From Skermanella stibiiresistens SB22 (GTDB lineage Bacteria > Pseudomonadota > Alphaproteobacteria > Azospirillales > Azospirillaceae): a DNA stretch of 64,000 nucleotides. The DNA lies in assembly GCF_000576635.1 (NCBI RefSeq), contig NZ_AVFL01000003.1, positions 62,001-126,000 of the forward strand, given 5' to 3'. The notes under the pieces were generated by a model. That model was not told the DNA's origin. It saw only the letters and a list, made by a program, of their open reading frames with translations, and made no database searches. Positions 14,338-22,972 of the stretch are shown here, one piece after another (within the stretch, counting starts at the first letter, position 1; the number at the start of each line of letters is the position of its first letter). A program made the position numbers and the translations under genes.

Positions 14338-15459
14338 TCAGCCCGCGATGGCGTCGATCCACTTGTTGAGGGCGTCGTCGTAATGGTCGGCGTACCACAA
14401 CTCGTCGCGGATCACCTGCTTGGCGAGGTTTTCCGGATAGCCGGGGTCGATCCGGCGCTGTTCGGCGGTCAGGAGCGCGGACGCCGCCGGATTGGACGGC
14501 GAATTGCCCAGCTTGTCCAGCAGCACGATCTGGCGTTCCGGGATCAGGGTCGAGGCGATGAATTGCTGGACCTTGGCGCCGGCCGGGTTGCCCTTGGGAA
14601 CGACCCAGGCGCCCGGACAGTAGTTGGCCCCTTCCCAGATCCACTTGACCCGGCCGCCGGTGTCGCGCTCCAGCACGCTGGAGCGGGTGCTGTAGATGCA
14701 GCCCATCACGATCTCGCCGTCCAGGAACATCTGCTGGGTCTCCGACCCGCTGTCCCAGAAGATCAGGTGGTCCTTGATGGTCCGCATCTTGGCGATGGCC
14801 CGGTCCATGTCGAGCGGATAGAGGTCCTCGGGCGCAACACCGTCGGCCAGGAGGGCGCCCTCGGCGGCTCCCATCATGTATTTCCACAGCGTGCGCTTGC
14901 CGGGATACTTCTCGACGTCATAGAAGTCGGCCCAGCCGGTCGGAGCCTTGCCACCCATCTTGCTCGCGTCATAGGCGATGACGAAGCTGAAGCCGTAATT
15001 GGCGATGCCGTGCTCCCAGGCCCAACCCTCGCGGATCATCGACTTGTCGACGACGGAATAGTCTATCGGCTCCAGGTAGCCCTTGCGTCCGAGATCGATG
15101 GCGATGAAGCCGTCGGCGTCGCAGACGTCCCAGATGACGTTTCGTTCGTCGACCTGGGCCCGGATCTTGCCCGGCAGCGGAGCGCCACCGACGATGCTGA
15201 CCGGAGTGCCGCTGTCCCTGGTGAAGGGCGCGCCCCAGGCTTCCGCCATGAAGGTGGCGGCGTCGCCGCCGAAGTTGGAGACGACGATCTCCTTGGCCTG
15301 GGCCAGCGCGTCACCGGCGCCGAGGCCGACGCCCGCCAGCGGCACGGACAGGCCCAGCGCTCCCGCGAGCTTGAGGAAATCGCGGCGCTCGATGCGCCCC
15401 GCCTTGAGGTCGTCCAGTCCGATCTGAAGCCTGTCCAGCTTGAAGGCGTTGAGTGACAT
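14338..15459 (-). CDS. ABC transporter solute-binding protein, PotD/spermidine-putrescine type (copy 1)
   Basis: The protein has 373 residues. The N-terminus carries a twin-arginine signal late in the leader (ERRDFLKLAGALGL, residues 24-37) with cleavage after ALA near residue 53. The mature part is a PotD-like type 2 periplasmic protein (VVSNFGGDAATFMAEAWG, KYPGKRTLWKYMMG, QQMFLDGEIVMG, VPKGNPAG, GNSPSNPAAS). It is clearly paralogous to the binding protein at 19,224-20,357, with about half of residues identical by eye, including the same IDPGYxxN C-terminal block. No permease or ATPase lies in its own operon, so it probably feeds the permease pair at 20,372-22,014. An AAGGAG box precedes the ATG. 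Confidence 0.9.
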   Translation of the reverse strand: MSLNAFKLDRLQIGLDDLKAGRIERRDFLKLAGALGLSVPLAGVGLGAGDALAQAKEIVVSNFGGDAATFMAEAWGAPFTRDSGTPVSIVGGAPLPGKIRAQVDERNVIWDVCDADGFIAIDLGRKGYLEPIDYSVVDKSMIREGWAWEHGIANYGFSFVIAYDASKMGGKAPTGWADFYDVEKYPGKRTLWKYMMGAAEGALLADGVAPEDLYPLDMDRAIAKMRTIKDHLIFWDSGSETQQMFLDGEIVMGCIYSTRSSVLERDTGGRVKWIWEGANYCPGAWVVPKGNPAGAKVQQFIASTLIPERQIVLLDKLGNSPSNPAASALLTAEQRRIDPGYPENLAKQVIRDELWYADHYDDALNKWIDAIAG

Positions 15460-15501
15460 GGGGCCGGTCTCCTTGTGGTGAGGGGGTTGGGCGTCGGGAG
15501 T

Positions 15502-15957
15502 TCAGCGGTGGTCCTTGGAATCACCGCGGGTGACGTGCGGCACGATGGCGACGGCACCGGCGGCGTCGATCGCGTAGCCGCGCACGCCCGCGAAGGAGAT
15601 TTCATGCCGGTCGAGCAAGGCGACGGCGGCGTCCTCCTGACCGGCGGGGACGTAGAGGAAGAAGTGGCGCTCGCCCGTCTCCGTCAGGTTGTCCGCCGTC
15701 AGCGAGCAGGTCCGCCATTCCGCCACCGGGGCGTCGTCCAGGGTCTCCACGACCTCGCCGATCTCGCGGACCTCGCCCTTTGTGTTGACGATGACGATGT
15801 CCGGGAAGTGCTCGGCGCCCTCGAACGGGATCGAGCGGGTCGGACGGTCGACATTGGTCAGCGTGACGTAGTCGGCCGGCCAGTCGGTCTGGTCGTGGAA
15901 GGGAAAGCGGGTCCGCGCCACATGGCGGACGACCGCGTCGTGCTGGGGGGTCGGCAT
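15502..15957 (-). CDS. Small protein with PD-(D/E)xK-like core, tandem paralogue A
   Basis: The protein has 151 residues and I recognise no named family. It begins MPTPQHDAVVRHVARTRFPF and contains PDIVIVN-KGEVREIGEVVET, a hydrophobic strand-Asp-strand-Glu arrangement like the core of PD-(D/E)xK nuclease folds. The final catalytic Lys is replaced. The C-terminal half (HFFLYVPAGQEDAAVALL, ISFAGVRGYAID) looks like an alpha/beta end of the fold. The neighbouring gene upstream encodes a paralogue of the same length and motif order, which supports the ATG at 15,957 rather than an in-frame TTG at 15,984. The two lie between a deiminase and a transporter subunit, so a metabolic or regulatory role is as likely as DNA cleavage. 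Confidence 0.7.
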   Translation of the reverse strand: MPTPQHDAVVRHVARTRFPFHDQTDWPADYVTLTNVDRPTRSIPFEGAEHFPDIVIVNTKGEVREIGEVVETLDDAPVAEWRTCSLTADNLTETGERHFFLYVPAGQEDAAVALLDRHEISFAGVRGYAIDAAGAVAIVPHVTRGDSKDHR

Positions 15958-15985
15958 GGCTGGCGCAATCCTATTGATGGTCAAC

Positions 15986-16438
15986 CTATTGATGATCGTA
16001 GCGGTCGCCGCGGGTCAGGAAGGGTGTCACCCACACGGCCTCGCCATCGACCTCCCACTCGCGCAGGCCGGCGAAGGAGATGGCGTTGCCGTCCAGTTGG
16101 CGGAGCGCGTCGGCCGCGGAGCCCTTCGGGACGTAGACGAAGAGGTTCTTGACGCCCGTCTCGTTCAGGGTGTCGGCGATGGCGGAACAGGCGGCCCACC
16201 GTGCCACGGCGGCGGCGTCGATCGCGGTCTCGACCTCGCCCAGGCGGCAGGGCTGGCCCCGCTCGTCCAGGATGACGATGTCGGGGGAGATCGGACCGTC
16301 CGGGGTGTCGATGACGTGGGAACCGAAATTGGCGATGGTGGTGTAGCCGGCGGGCCAGTCGGTCTGGCCCGGAAACGGAAAGCGGTTGGCGGCGACGAAG
16401 CGGACGACGCGGTCGTGGTTCGTGGATGGCGAGGGCAT
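15986..16438 (-). CDS. Small protein with PD-(D/E)xK-like core, tandem paralogue B
   Basis: This 150-residue protein is aligned end to end with paralogue A: MPSPSTNHDRVVRFVAANRFPFPGQTDWPAGY against MPTPQHDAVVRHVARTRFPFHDQTDWPADY. The middle reads SPDIVILDERGQPCRLGEVETAID, again Pro-Asp, a turn and a Glu-containing strand. The end (NLFVYVPKG, ISFAGLREWEVDG, TPFLTRGDRYDH) matches LTRGDSKDH-like residues in A. The family is unknown to me. The pair arose by tandem duplication and has diverged to roughly 40 percent identity by eye. The ATG at 16,438 is in the middle of the region conserved between the two; an in-frame start at 16,459 is possible. Confidence 0.7.
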   Translation of the reverse strand: MPSPSTNHDRVVRFVAANRFPFPGQTDWPAGYTTIANFGSHVIDTPDGPISPDIVILDERGQPCRLGEVETAIDAAAVARWAACSAIADTLNETGVKNLFVYVPKGSAADALRQLDGNAISFAGLREWEVDGEAVWVTPFLTRGDRYDHQ

Positions 16439-16475
16439 CGGCCCCTCCTTCGAAGTCATGGATGAGCCGGCGGGA

Positions 16476-17480
16476 TCAGACGGGATCGCGGATCAGGGGA
16501 GCGGTCGAGCAGTGCGGTCCGCCGCCGCCCGAACACACCAGATCGTACTGGACCGTGATCACCTCGACACCGCGGGACGCGAGGCGGTCGAGCGTGTGAC
16601 CAGACGCTCCTTCCGTGATGATCACGCGCCGGGGAGCCACCGCGAGGCCGTTGATGATCCAGGGGTTGTCCTCGTGGTGGACCTCGATCGTCTCGATGCC
16701 GAGCGCCTTGAGCTTCTGGAGGAAGCTGAAGGGAAGCTGCGCCGGATTGACCAGCGCCAGATCGGGCGCGATCATCAGGAAGACGCCGTCGATGTGCAGC
16801 CGGTAGCCGGTCAGGTCGATCCGGATCAGCTCGACGCCTTGGGAGCGCAGCACCTCCTGGATCTGGAGCGCGCCCTCCTCGTTGCCGCGCGACGAGACGC
16901 CGAACACGGCGGTCTTGTCGTTGAGCCAGGCGAAGCCGCCGCCCTCGGCCACGGCGGTGCCGGACAGCGTCCGCAGGATGGGACAGCCCAGGGCGGCCAG
17001 CGTCCGTGTCGCCGGCACCTCCTCGCCCCGCCGGATGCGCGGCCCGAGCCGCGTCACGATGGCGCCGCCGCCGACGCCGATCACGGCGTCGCGGGTGTAG
17101 CAGGACTTCATGCGGCCGGGCGCCGGGCCGTCGAGCATGACGACCTCTACTCCCTCGGCCTTCAGCACCGCGACATAGGCGTCGTGCTGGGCCCGCATCC
17201 CAGCGAGGTCGGGGCCTTGGGCGCCGCGCCAGTACCAGCCTTCCTGGATGTCGCCGAAGGCGCCCATCTCCAGGCGCTTGGAGGTGTCGACGATCTCGAC
17301 CTCCGGGCCGGGCCGGTGCATCAGCACGACGCGCAGGCGCCCGACATCGTTGGTGCAGCCCCACGGCCTGCCCCACCAGCGCGTCAGCTGGTCCGGGGCC
17401 TCGAAGGCGGGTTCGGCCTCCGACGGGAACACCTTGATCAGCTGGTTGTAGCGCCAATCGTTCTCGGTCATCACGCTCAT
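16476..17480 (-). CDS. Amidinotransferase-fold deiminase, dimethylarginine dimethylaminohydrolase-like
   Basis: This 334-residue pentein-fold enzyme has the substrate Asp region (SCYTRDAVIG, about 126-135), the EGGGFAWL loop and a catalytic His in YRLHIDGVFL (near 229). The catalytic Cys lies in the C-terminal CSGGGGPHCST. These are the landmarks of arginine deiminase, DDAH and glycine amidinotransferase relatives. DDAH hydrolyses methylated arginine to citrulline; related enzymes use other guanidino compounds. Its neighbours are two PotD-like binding proteins, permeases and an SDR. I infer that the operon takes up and deiminates a guanidino or arginine-derived compound. A 61 bp gap to the SDR holds a GCTCCG/CGGAGC hairpin (17,505-17,526). 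Confidence 0.85.
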   Translation of the reverse strand: MSVMTENDWRYNQLIKVFPSEAEPAFEAPDQLTRWWGRPWGCTNDVGRLRVVLMHRPGPEVEIVDTSKRLEMGAFGDIQEGWYWRGAQGPDLAGMRAQHDAYVAVLKAEGVEVVMLDGPAPGRMKSCYTRDAVIGVGGGAIVTRLGPRIRRGEEVPATRTLAALGCPILRTLSGTAVAEGGGFAWLNDKTAVFGVSSRGNEEGALQIQEVLRSQGVELIRIDLTGYRLHIDGVFLMIAPDLALVNPAQLPFSFLQKLKALGIETIEVHHEDNPWIINGLAVAPRRVIITEGASGHTLDRLASRGVEVITVQYDLVCSGGGGPHCSTAPLIRDPV

Positions 17481-17541
17481 GGCACGGGATTCCCCTGTTC
17501 GGTCGCTCCGGCGATCCGCACGGAGCCGGATGTGTTGGATG

Positions 17542-18285
17542 TCAAATGCCGACGATCGGGTCGCCGCCGTTGGGGCAGACGAGCTGCCCGGTCATGAAGC
17601 CGCCGCGCGGACCGGTGATGAACAGGATCCAGCCGGCGATCTCGTCCGGCTCGGCCCAGCGCTTGACCAGGTTGAGCTGAGCCTCCTCGTCCAGCGCGTC
17701 CTGGCCGTAGCGCAGCGTCATGCCGCTTCGGACGACGCCCGGCGCCAGCGCGTTGACGAGGATGCCGTGTGGCGCGAACTCGCGCGCCCAGGACTTCGCG
17801 AAGCCGATGACGGCGGCCTTGGCGGCGGCGTAGTGGCTGGAGCGCTCGAACCCGACCTGACCGCGGTTGGAGGCGATGTTGACGATGCGGCCGTAGCCCT
17901 TGGCCTTCATCCCGGGCAGCACGGCGCGGGTCGCCGCCAGCGTGCCCCAGACATGGATCTCGAACAGGCGTTCGTAGGCGGCGCGGTCGATATCCTCGAT
18001 GACGGCGTTGAAGCCCGGCACGCCCGCGTTGTTGACCAGGATATCCACCCCGCCGGTCTCCTCGACGCTGCGGCGCAGGCTGTCCTCGTCGGCGACGCTG
18101 TAGGCGGCCCCGACCGCCTCGCCGCCCACACGCTTTATGGCGGCGACTGTCTTGGCGACACGCTCCGGATCGATGTCCTGGACAATGACGCGGGCCCCGG
18201 CGGCGGCGAACAGGCGGGCGGTAGCCTCGCCGATCCCGCTTCCGGCGCCCGTCACCATCGCGACCCGGTCGGCGAATTCACTCAT
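17542..18285 (-). CDS. SDR-family oxidoreductase (FabG-like)
   Basis: This 247-residue classical SDR has TGAGSGIG at residues 13-20, VNNAGVPG, IVNIASNRG with the active-site Ser region, and YAAAK (YxxxK). The glycine-rich PGVVRSGMT segment and the C-terminal GQLVCPNGGDPIVG match 3-oxoacyl-ACP reductase-type enzymes. FabG-like annotation is by fold only and the real substrate is unknown. Its ATG lies 8 bp inside the end of the TetR-type regulator gene, so the two are translationally coupled and the regulator probably controls this minus-strand operon. The downstream gene is the deiminase. Confidence 0.88.
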   Translation of the reverse strand: MSEFADRVAMVTGAGSGIGEATARLFAAAGARVIVQDIDPERVAKTVAAIKRVGGEAVGAAYSVADEDSLRRSVEETGGVDILVNNAGVPGFNAVIEDIDRAAYERLFEIHVWGTLAATRAVLPGMKAKGYGRIVNIASNRGQVGFERSSHYAAAKAAVIGFAKSWAREFAPHGILVNALAPGVVRSGMTLRYGQDALDEEAQLNLVKRWAEPDEIAGWILFITGPRGGFMTGQLVCPNGGDPIVGI

Positions 18286-18952
18286 CCCGTTTCTTCCTCT
18301 TCGATGCTGGTTTGGACGCCTTGGGTCTGGGCTTGGGTTTGGCGATCACCCCGGCGAAGACGAGGTCGAGGTGCCGTTCCACCGCCTCCTTGAGGTCGTC
18401 GATCGTCATCTCGTCGTCGGAGACGAGGCGGCTGAAGTGATAGGTGCCGATGGCGGTCACCAGATCGGCCAGGACCTCGAGGTCGACATCCTTCTTGATG
18501 GTGCCGCGCTGCTGGAAGCCGGTCAGCATCAGGACGTAGTGGCGCTTGATCAGCCATTGGAAGCGCAGCGACACCCGGTGGGCGGTGCCGCGCGGCTCCC
18601 GATACGGGGCGGACAGGATCGCCCGCCAGCATTCGCGGCTGAGGGTGCGCAGCGCCTGATCCGCCAGCAGCTTCTCGAAGGCGCGGATCGCGTCCATCGG
18701 ATCGGCGGGCGGATCGCGCACCAGCGCCCGCCGCTCCGGCAGGGACGCCCGGACGTGGCGCACCGCCAGCGTCGTCAGGATGTTCGCCTTGGTCGTGAAG
18801 TAATTGTAGACGGTGGCGGGCGCCACCTGGGCCGATTCCGCGATCTCCTCGATCCGCGTCGTCTCGTAGCCTTGGGAGGCGAACAGCTCGGACGCGACGT
18901 TCAGGACCTGCTCGACACGGGCTTGCCGGTGCCGCGCCCTTAGACCAGCCAT
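18278..18952 (-). CDS. TetR/AcrR-family transcriptional regulator
   Basis: This 224-residue protein has the TetR helix-turn-helix at residues 10-56 (VLNVASELFASQGYETTRIEEIAESAQVAPATVYNYFTTKANIL, cited in part). A ligand domain follows, ending in a low-complexity basic tail (KPKPRPKASKPASKRKKRDE). That tail is coded by a G-rich hexanucleotide-like repeat and is unusual for the family. The ATG at 18,952 with an AAGGGTGG box starts just before the first helix; a start at 19,144 would prepend 64 residues without homology logic. It leads the minus-strand operon and is divergent from the transporter operon at 19,224, so it may control both. Confidence 0.87.
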   Translation of the reverse strand: MAGLRARHRQARVEQVLNVASELFASQGYETTRIEEIAESAQVAPATVYNYFTTKANILTTLAVRHVRASLPERRALVRDPPADPMDAIRAFEKLLADQALRTLSRECWRAILSAPYREPRGTAHRVSLRFQWLIKRHYVLMLTGFQQRGTIKKDVDLEVLADLVTAIGTYHFSRLVSDDEMTIDDLKEAVERHLDLVFAGVIAKPKPRPKASKPASKRKKRDE

Positions 18953-19010
18953 CGGAAAAACCACCCTTGCTTCATCGTCGACACGAGGGATGATACGCCG
19001 CTCGAACTTG

Positions 19011-19020
19011 GAGTCGACTC
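19011..19020. promoter_or_regulatory. Candidate TetR-type operator between divergent operons
   Basis: GAGTCGACTC is a perfect 10 bp palindrome, 59 bp upstream of the regulator gene. It is followed by a T-run and a second near-palindrome (TTGACTTCAA, 19,034-19,043). It lies in the 271 bp gap between the TetR gene and the first solute-binding protein gene. Operator function is an inference from position and symmetry only. Confidence 0.3.
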
Positions 19021-19223
19021 TTTTTTTAGACTTGACTTCAAATTGCCCGCACCCGAGCATTGGCGCTGAAAACACCCCTCGCGGATCATGACGGGGGGAG
19101 CCCGCCGGACGCTCGCGATCCGGTCGGCGCCAAGGAATTGGCACAGGGAACGGGTTCGTCCGTCGGGAACCACGCGCGGGGCGTCGATCAGGGTGGCGTC
19201 CGCTGGGAGATGAGGGAATTCAC

Positions 19224-20357
19224 ATGACGAGATCCACATTCAACGACGACTTGGTCGAGATCGCCGCCGACGAATTGCGGGCCGGCCGCCTCGCCCGCCG
19301 CGACTTCCTGAAGGTGCTGGGCGCCGCCGGCCTCCTGCCGGCGGTGGGCGCCGGCTTGGGAACGCTGCCGTTCGGGTCCAGTCCGGCGGCGGCCAAGGCG
19401 GCGGAGCTGGTGCTGTGCAACTTCGGCGGCGACGCCGTGGCCGGCATGGGCGAGGCCTGGGGCAAGCCGTTCACCGCCGACACCGGCATCCCGGTGCGTG
19501 TCGATGGCGGCAGTCCGCTGGCCGGCAAGATCAAGGCGATGGTCGAGTCAGGCTCGGTCAGCTGGGACGTCTGCGACGGCGACGGCTTCCTGTGCAACCA
19601 GCTGGGCAAGCAGGGCCTGCTGGAGGAGGTCGACTATGGCGTGGTCGACAAGTCGCTGGTGCGGGACGGTTGGGCGTGGCCGCACGGCATCGCCAACTAC
19701 ACCTACAGCTTCGTGCTGGCCTATCGGAAGGACATGTTCCCGGACAAGCCGCCCACATATGCCGACTTCTTCGACACCGCGAAGTATCCCGGCAAGCGGA
19801 CCATGTGGAAATACCAGATGGGCGCCATGGAGGCCTGCCTGCTGGGCGACGGCGTCAAGCGGGACGCCCTGTACCCGGCCGACCTGGACCGGGCCATCGC
19901 CAAGGCGCGCTCGCTGGGCGACGACGTGATCTATTGGGAATCAGGCGCCAGCAGCCAACAGATGTTCCTGGATGGCGAGGTCGTGATGGGCAACATCTGG
20001 AACACGCGGGCCAGCATCCTGGAGCGCGACACCAAGGGTGCCGTGACCTGGACCTGGAACGATGGCGTCTTCTGCCCGTCGTCCTTCGTGATCCCCAAGG
20101 GCAACCCGGCCGGATCGGAGGCGGCGCAGAAGTTCATGGCGTCGATGCTCGATCCCGCCCGGCAGATCAAGCTGCTCCAGCTGCTCGGCAACGGCCCGTC
20201 CAATCCGGCGGCCTCCGCCATGCTGCCGCCCGAACTGCGCCGGATCGATCCCGGTTACGCCGACAACGTCGCGGTCCAGGCGATCCGCAGCGAGGAGTGG
20301 TACGAGATGAACTACGACGCGGCCGTGGAACGCTGGATCGACGGCATCTCCGGCTGA
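19224..20357 (+). CDS. ABC transporter solute-binding protein, PotD type (copy 2)
   Basis: This 377-residue protein has a Tat signal (ARRDFLKVLGAAGL, residues 24-37). It is PotD-like: LCNFGGDAVAGMGEAWGKPF, DVCDGDGFLCNQLG, YPGKRTMWKYQMG, QQMFLDGEVVMGN, VIPKGNPAG and GNGPSNPAASAM. The aromatic and acidic ligand residues of PotD cannot be mapped with certainty, so polyamine specificity is not established. It heads a plus-strand operon with two permeases, a deacetylase and the ATPase, a complete type I importer. A paralogue (14,338-15,459) lies across the divergent promoter region, so the same importer may have two binding proteins of different specificity. Confidence 0.9.
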   Translation: MTRSTFNDDLVEIAADELRAGRLARRDFLKVLGAAGLLPAVGAGLGTLPFGSSPAAAKAAELVLCNFGGDAVAGMGEAWGKPFTADTGIPVRVDGGSPLAGKIKAMVESGSVSWDVCDGDGFLCNQLGKQGLLEEVDYGVVDKSLVRDGWAWPHGIANYTYSFVLAYRKDMFPDKPPTYADFFDTAKYPGKRTMWKYQMGAMEACLLGDGVKRDALYPADLDRAIAKARSLGDDVIYWESGASSQQMFLDGEVVMGNIWNTRASILERDTKGAVTWTWNDGVFCPSSFVIPKGNPAGSEAAQKFMASMLDPARQIKLLQLLGNGPSNPAASAMLPPELRRIDPGYADNVAVQAIRSEEWYEMNYDAAVERWIDGISG

Positions 20358-20371
20358 CGGGGGACGCTGAA

Positions 20372-21217
20372 GTGGCGAAGAGGCCCTTGTCCGGGGAGCC
20401 CTATGTCGGGTTCCTGCTGCCGGCGACGCTGCTGGTCTGCGGGCTGTTCCTGATCCCGATCGGGCAACTGGTGGCGCTGTCGTTCGGCGGGCTGGAGGCG
20501 CCGACGCTCCGCTGGTACGAGCAGGTCGCGGCGACCGACAGCATCCACCGCATCCTGCTGACGACCTTCCGGATCGTCGGGCTGACCACGGTGATCGCCG
20601 TGGTGCTGGGCTACGCCGTCGCATACGCCATGGCCCACATGGGCGAGCGGCAGCGGCTGGCCCTGCTGCTCTGCGTGCTGGTGCCGTTCTGGCTGTCGGT
20701 GCTGGTGCGGGCTCTGGCGTGGCTGATCCTGTTGCGCAACAACGGGATCGTCAACGAGGCGCTGCTGGGATCGGGGCTGATCGCGGCCCCCCTGCCGCTG
20801 GTCCGCAACGAGCTTGGGGTCGTGATCGGCATGGTGCACTACTTGGTGCCCTATGCCGTCTTCCCGATCTTCGCCACCATGCGGGGGCTGGACGGCCGCC
20901 TGATGATGGCGGCGCGCAGCGTCGGCGCGTCGCCGTTCCGGACATTCACCGACGTCTACCTGCCGCTGACGCTACCAGCCTTGTTCGGGGCCGGATTGCT
21001 GGTCTTCGTGTTCGGCCTGGGCTTCTTCGTGACGCCCGCCATCCTGGGAGGTGGCCGGGTCGTCATGCTGAGCGAGTATGTCAGCATCTCCGTGCTCCAG
21101 ACGCTGCGCTGGGGCTTGGCCGCCGCCTTGTCGGTCGTGCTGCTGGTGGCGACGCTGGCGCTGATCGCGATCGTCAGCCGCGTCACCGGCGTGCGCCGGA
21201 TGTTGGGAGCCTCGTGA
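20372..21217 (+). CDS. ABC transporter permease, PotB-like
   Basis: This 281-residue inner-membrane permease has about six helices beginning at VGFLLPATLLVCGLFLIPIG. The cytoplasmic EAA loop (MAARSVGASPFRTFTDVYLPLTLP) near residue 175 contacts the ATPase. The first gene-specific codon is GTG at 20,372 (VAKRPLSGEP), with a GGGGGA box upstream and 14 bp after the binding-protein stop. No ATG is available at a sensible position, and reading further upstream in this frame would run through the binding-protein gene. Its TGA shares a base with the ATG of the second permease (TGATG), indicating translational coupling. Confidence 0.9.
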   Translation: MAKRPLSGEPYVGFLLPATLLVCGLFLIPIGQLVALSFGGLEAPTLRWYEQVAATDSIHRILLTTFRIVGLTTVIAVVLGYAVAYAMAHMGERQRLALLLCVLVPFWLSVLVRALAWLILLRNNGIVNEALLGSGLIAAPLPLVRNELGVVIGMVHYLVPYAVFPIFATMRGLDGRLMMAARSVGASPFRTFTDVYLPLTLPALFGAGLLVFVFGLGFFVTPAILGGGRVVMLSEYVSISVLQTLRWGLAAALSVVLLVATLALIAIVSRVTGVRRMLGAS

Positions 21218-22014
21218 TGGATCTCCGGGGATGGGCGAGGCCCATGATCTTCGCGGTGGCCTGGGTGATCGCGCTGTTCCTGCTGCTGCCGGGGCTGGTG
21301 ACCATCCCGGTCGCCTTCAACGACAGCCGCTTCATCGCGCTGCCCCAGGGGGCGTGGTCGCCGCGCCACTTCGAGACGCTGTTCACCTCGGCGCCGTGGC
21401 TGTCCAGCATCGCCGACAGCCTGGGCGTGGCACTGGCCTCCACCGTGCTGGCGGTCTGCCTCGGCACCGCCTGCGCCGTCGGGTTGTGGCGGGTGAGGCC
21501 GTGGCTGGCCGGGCTGGTCGGCGCCATCATGCTGGCGCCGATGATCTTCCCGCCGATCGTGAGCGCGCTGGCGCTGTACCGCGCCTGGGTCGCCATCGGG
21601 CTCTACGACACCTGGGCCGGCGTCGTGCTGGCCCACACCATCCTCGCGATCCCCTATGTGATCATCGCGGTCACGACGTCGCTGTCCATGCTGGACGGAC
21701 GGCTGGAGCAGGCCGCCCGCAGCCTGGGCGCCACGCCGCTGCGCACCATGGTCGACGTCATCCTGCCCAACATCCGCACCGGCGTCGCGACCGCCGCCGT
21801 CTTCGCCTTCGTCGTGTCATGGGACGAGATCGTCGTCACCATGTTCGTGTCGAGCCGGGCCGTCTACACGCTGCCGCGCCGCATGTGGGACGGCATCCGC
21901 GAGAGCGTCGACCCGACGGTGGCGGCGGTCGCCGTGGTATTGATGGCGCTGACCGCGCTGGGCGTCCTCGCCGCGATCGTCGTCACGCTCCGCCGTCCCG
22001 CCCGAAACACCTGA
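21217..22014 (+). CDS. ABC transporter permease, PotC-like
   Basis: This 265-residue permease has about six helices, from MIFAVAWVIALFLLLPG at the N-terminus to LGVLAAIVVTLRR at the end. The EAA loop reads EQAARSLGATPLRTMVDVILP. The PotC family pattern (VSWDEIVVTMFVSSRAVYTLPRRMWDGI) is clear. It pairs with the preceding PotB-like protein to form the membrane channel and its start overlaps that gene's stop by one base. A deacetylase gene is inserted between this permease and the ATPase gene, which is unusual for a transporter operon and suggests the enzyme acts on the transported substrate. Confidence 0.9.
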   Translation: MDLRGWARPMIFAVAWVIALFLLLPGLVTIPVAFNDSRFIALPQGAWSPRHFETLFTSAPWLSSIADSLGVALASTVLAVCLGTACAVGLWRVRPWLAGLVGAIMLAPMIFPPIVSALALYRAWVAIGLYDTWAGVVLAHTILAIPYVIIAVTTSLSMLDGRLEQAARSLGATPLRTMVDVILPNIRTGVATAAVFAFVVSWDEIVVTMFVSSRAVYTLPRRMWDGIRESVDPTVAAVAVVLMALTALGVLAAIVVTLRRPARNT

Positions 22015-22050
22015 GCCCGCAAAGCCCGCCCGAAAGACTTGAAGGACGCC

Positions 22051-22971
22051 ATGCTTCCGCCCCTGATCCAGAACCCGCCGCCCTGGCCCAACGGCGCCCG
22101 CTGCGCCGTGTGCTTCTCGTTCGACATGGACGTGGAAAGCCTGCTGCACCTGAACCACCGCGAGGCGGCGCCGTCGCGGCTGGCGACCTCGTCGGCGCTC
22201 CGCTACGGGCCGTTCGTGGCGATCCCCCGGATCATCGACATCTTCCGGCATTACGGTCTGAAGCAGACGGTGTTCGTGCCGGGCTGGTGCATCGAGGCCT
22301 ATCCGCGCGCGGTCGAGGCGTTGGTCGAGGCGGGGCACGAGATCGGCCATCACGGCTGGCTGCACGAGCGGCCCAACACCCTGTCGCCCGGTGACGAGGC
22401 GCGCGTACTGGACCGCGCGTTGGAGGCCTTCGACAGGATCGTGGGCTCCCGGCCGACGGGGTACCGGGCACCGGCCTACGCGCTGTCGGAACACACGCCC
22501 GACCTGCTGGTCGAACGGGGCTTCACCTATGACGCCTCGCTGGTCGGCGACGATGTGCCGTACCTGCTGAAGTCGTCCAAGGGAACGCTGGTCGAACTGC
22601 CCTCCGACTTCGCGCTGGACGACTGGGTGCAGTACGTCAACATGAAGGAATTCGGCTACATGATGCCGATCCAGGCGCCGGAGCGCGCCATGGAGGTGTT
22701 CCGCGCCGAGTTCGATGCGGCATGGACCCATGGCGGAATGTGGGTCTCCGTCTGGCACCCGTTCGTCTCGGGCCGGCTGGCGCGGGCCGACGCGATGGCC
22801 CGGCTGATCCAGTACATGATGGACAAGGGCGATGTCTGGTTCGCGCCGATGACCGAGATCGCGGCGCATGTCCAAGGCTTGGTGGACCGGGGGGAGTGGA
22901 CACCCCGGACCGACGAGGTGCCGTTCTGGGCGGCGCCGGTCGATCATCTCGTGACGCCGAGCCGAGGCTGA
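22051..22971 (+). CDS. Polysaccharide deacetylase/NodB-fold amidohydrolase (PuuE-like)
   Basis: This 306-residue NodB-homology enzyme has the first metal Asp in CFSFDMDVES. The paired His lie in EIGHHGWLHERPN (HxxxH type), with TGYRAPAYALSEHT and a C-terminal WHPFVSGR with the catalytic His. The block order matches the PuuE/urate-catabolism allantoinase group, which opens the ring of allantoin-like ureides, rather than chitin deacetylases. A GAAGGA box is 5 bases before the ATG at 22,051; an in-frame TTG at 22,039 is less likely. It lies inside the transporter operon, one base ahead of the ATPase gene. A cyclic amide or ureide substrate is plausible but unproven. Confidence 0.82.
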   Translation: MLPPLIQNPPPWPNGARCAVCFSFDMDVESLLHLNHREAAPSRLATSSALRYGPFVAIPRIIDIFRHYGLKQTVFVPGWCIEAYPRAVEALVEAGHEIGHHGWLHERPNTLSPGDEARVLDRALEAFDRIVGSRPTGYRAPAYALSEHTPDLLVERGFTYDASLVGDDVPYLLKSSKGTLVELPSDFALDDWVQYVNMKEFGYMMPIQAPERAMEVFRAEFDAAWTHGGMWVSVWHPFVSGRLARADAMARLIQYMMDKGDVWFAPMTEIAAHVQGLVDRGEWTPRTDEVPFWAAPVDHLVTPSRG

Positions 22972-22972
22972 C

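Noticed and set aside
15502-16438. Reading the two PD-(D/E)xK-like genes as a restriction or toxin-antitoxin defence pair
   Set aside because: No methyltransferase, helicase or mobile element nearby, the catalytic Lys is not visible, and the neighbours are transport and catabolic genes.
19138-19154. TTGGCACA-like sequence upstream of the second binding protein as sigma-54 promoter
   Set aside because: The -24 box fits but the -12 position has GG instead of GC at the N10 spacing.
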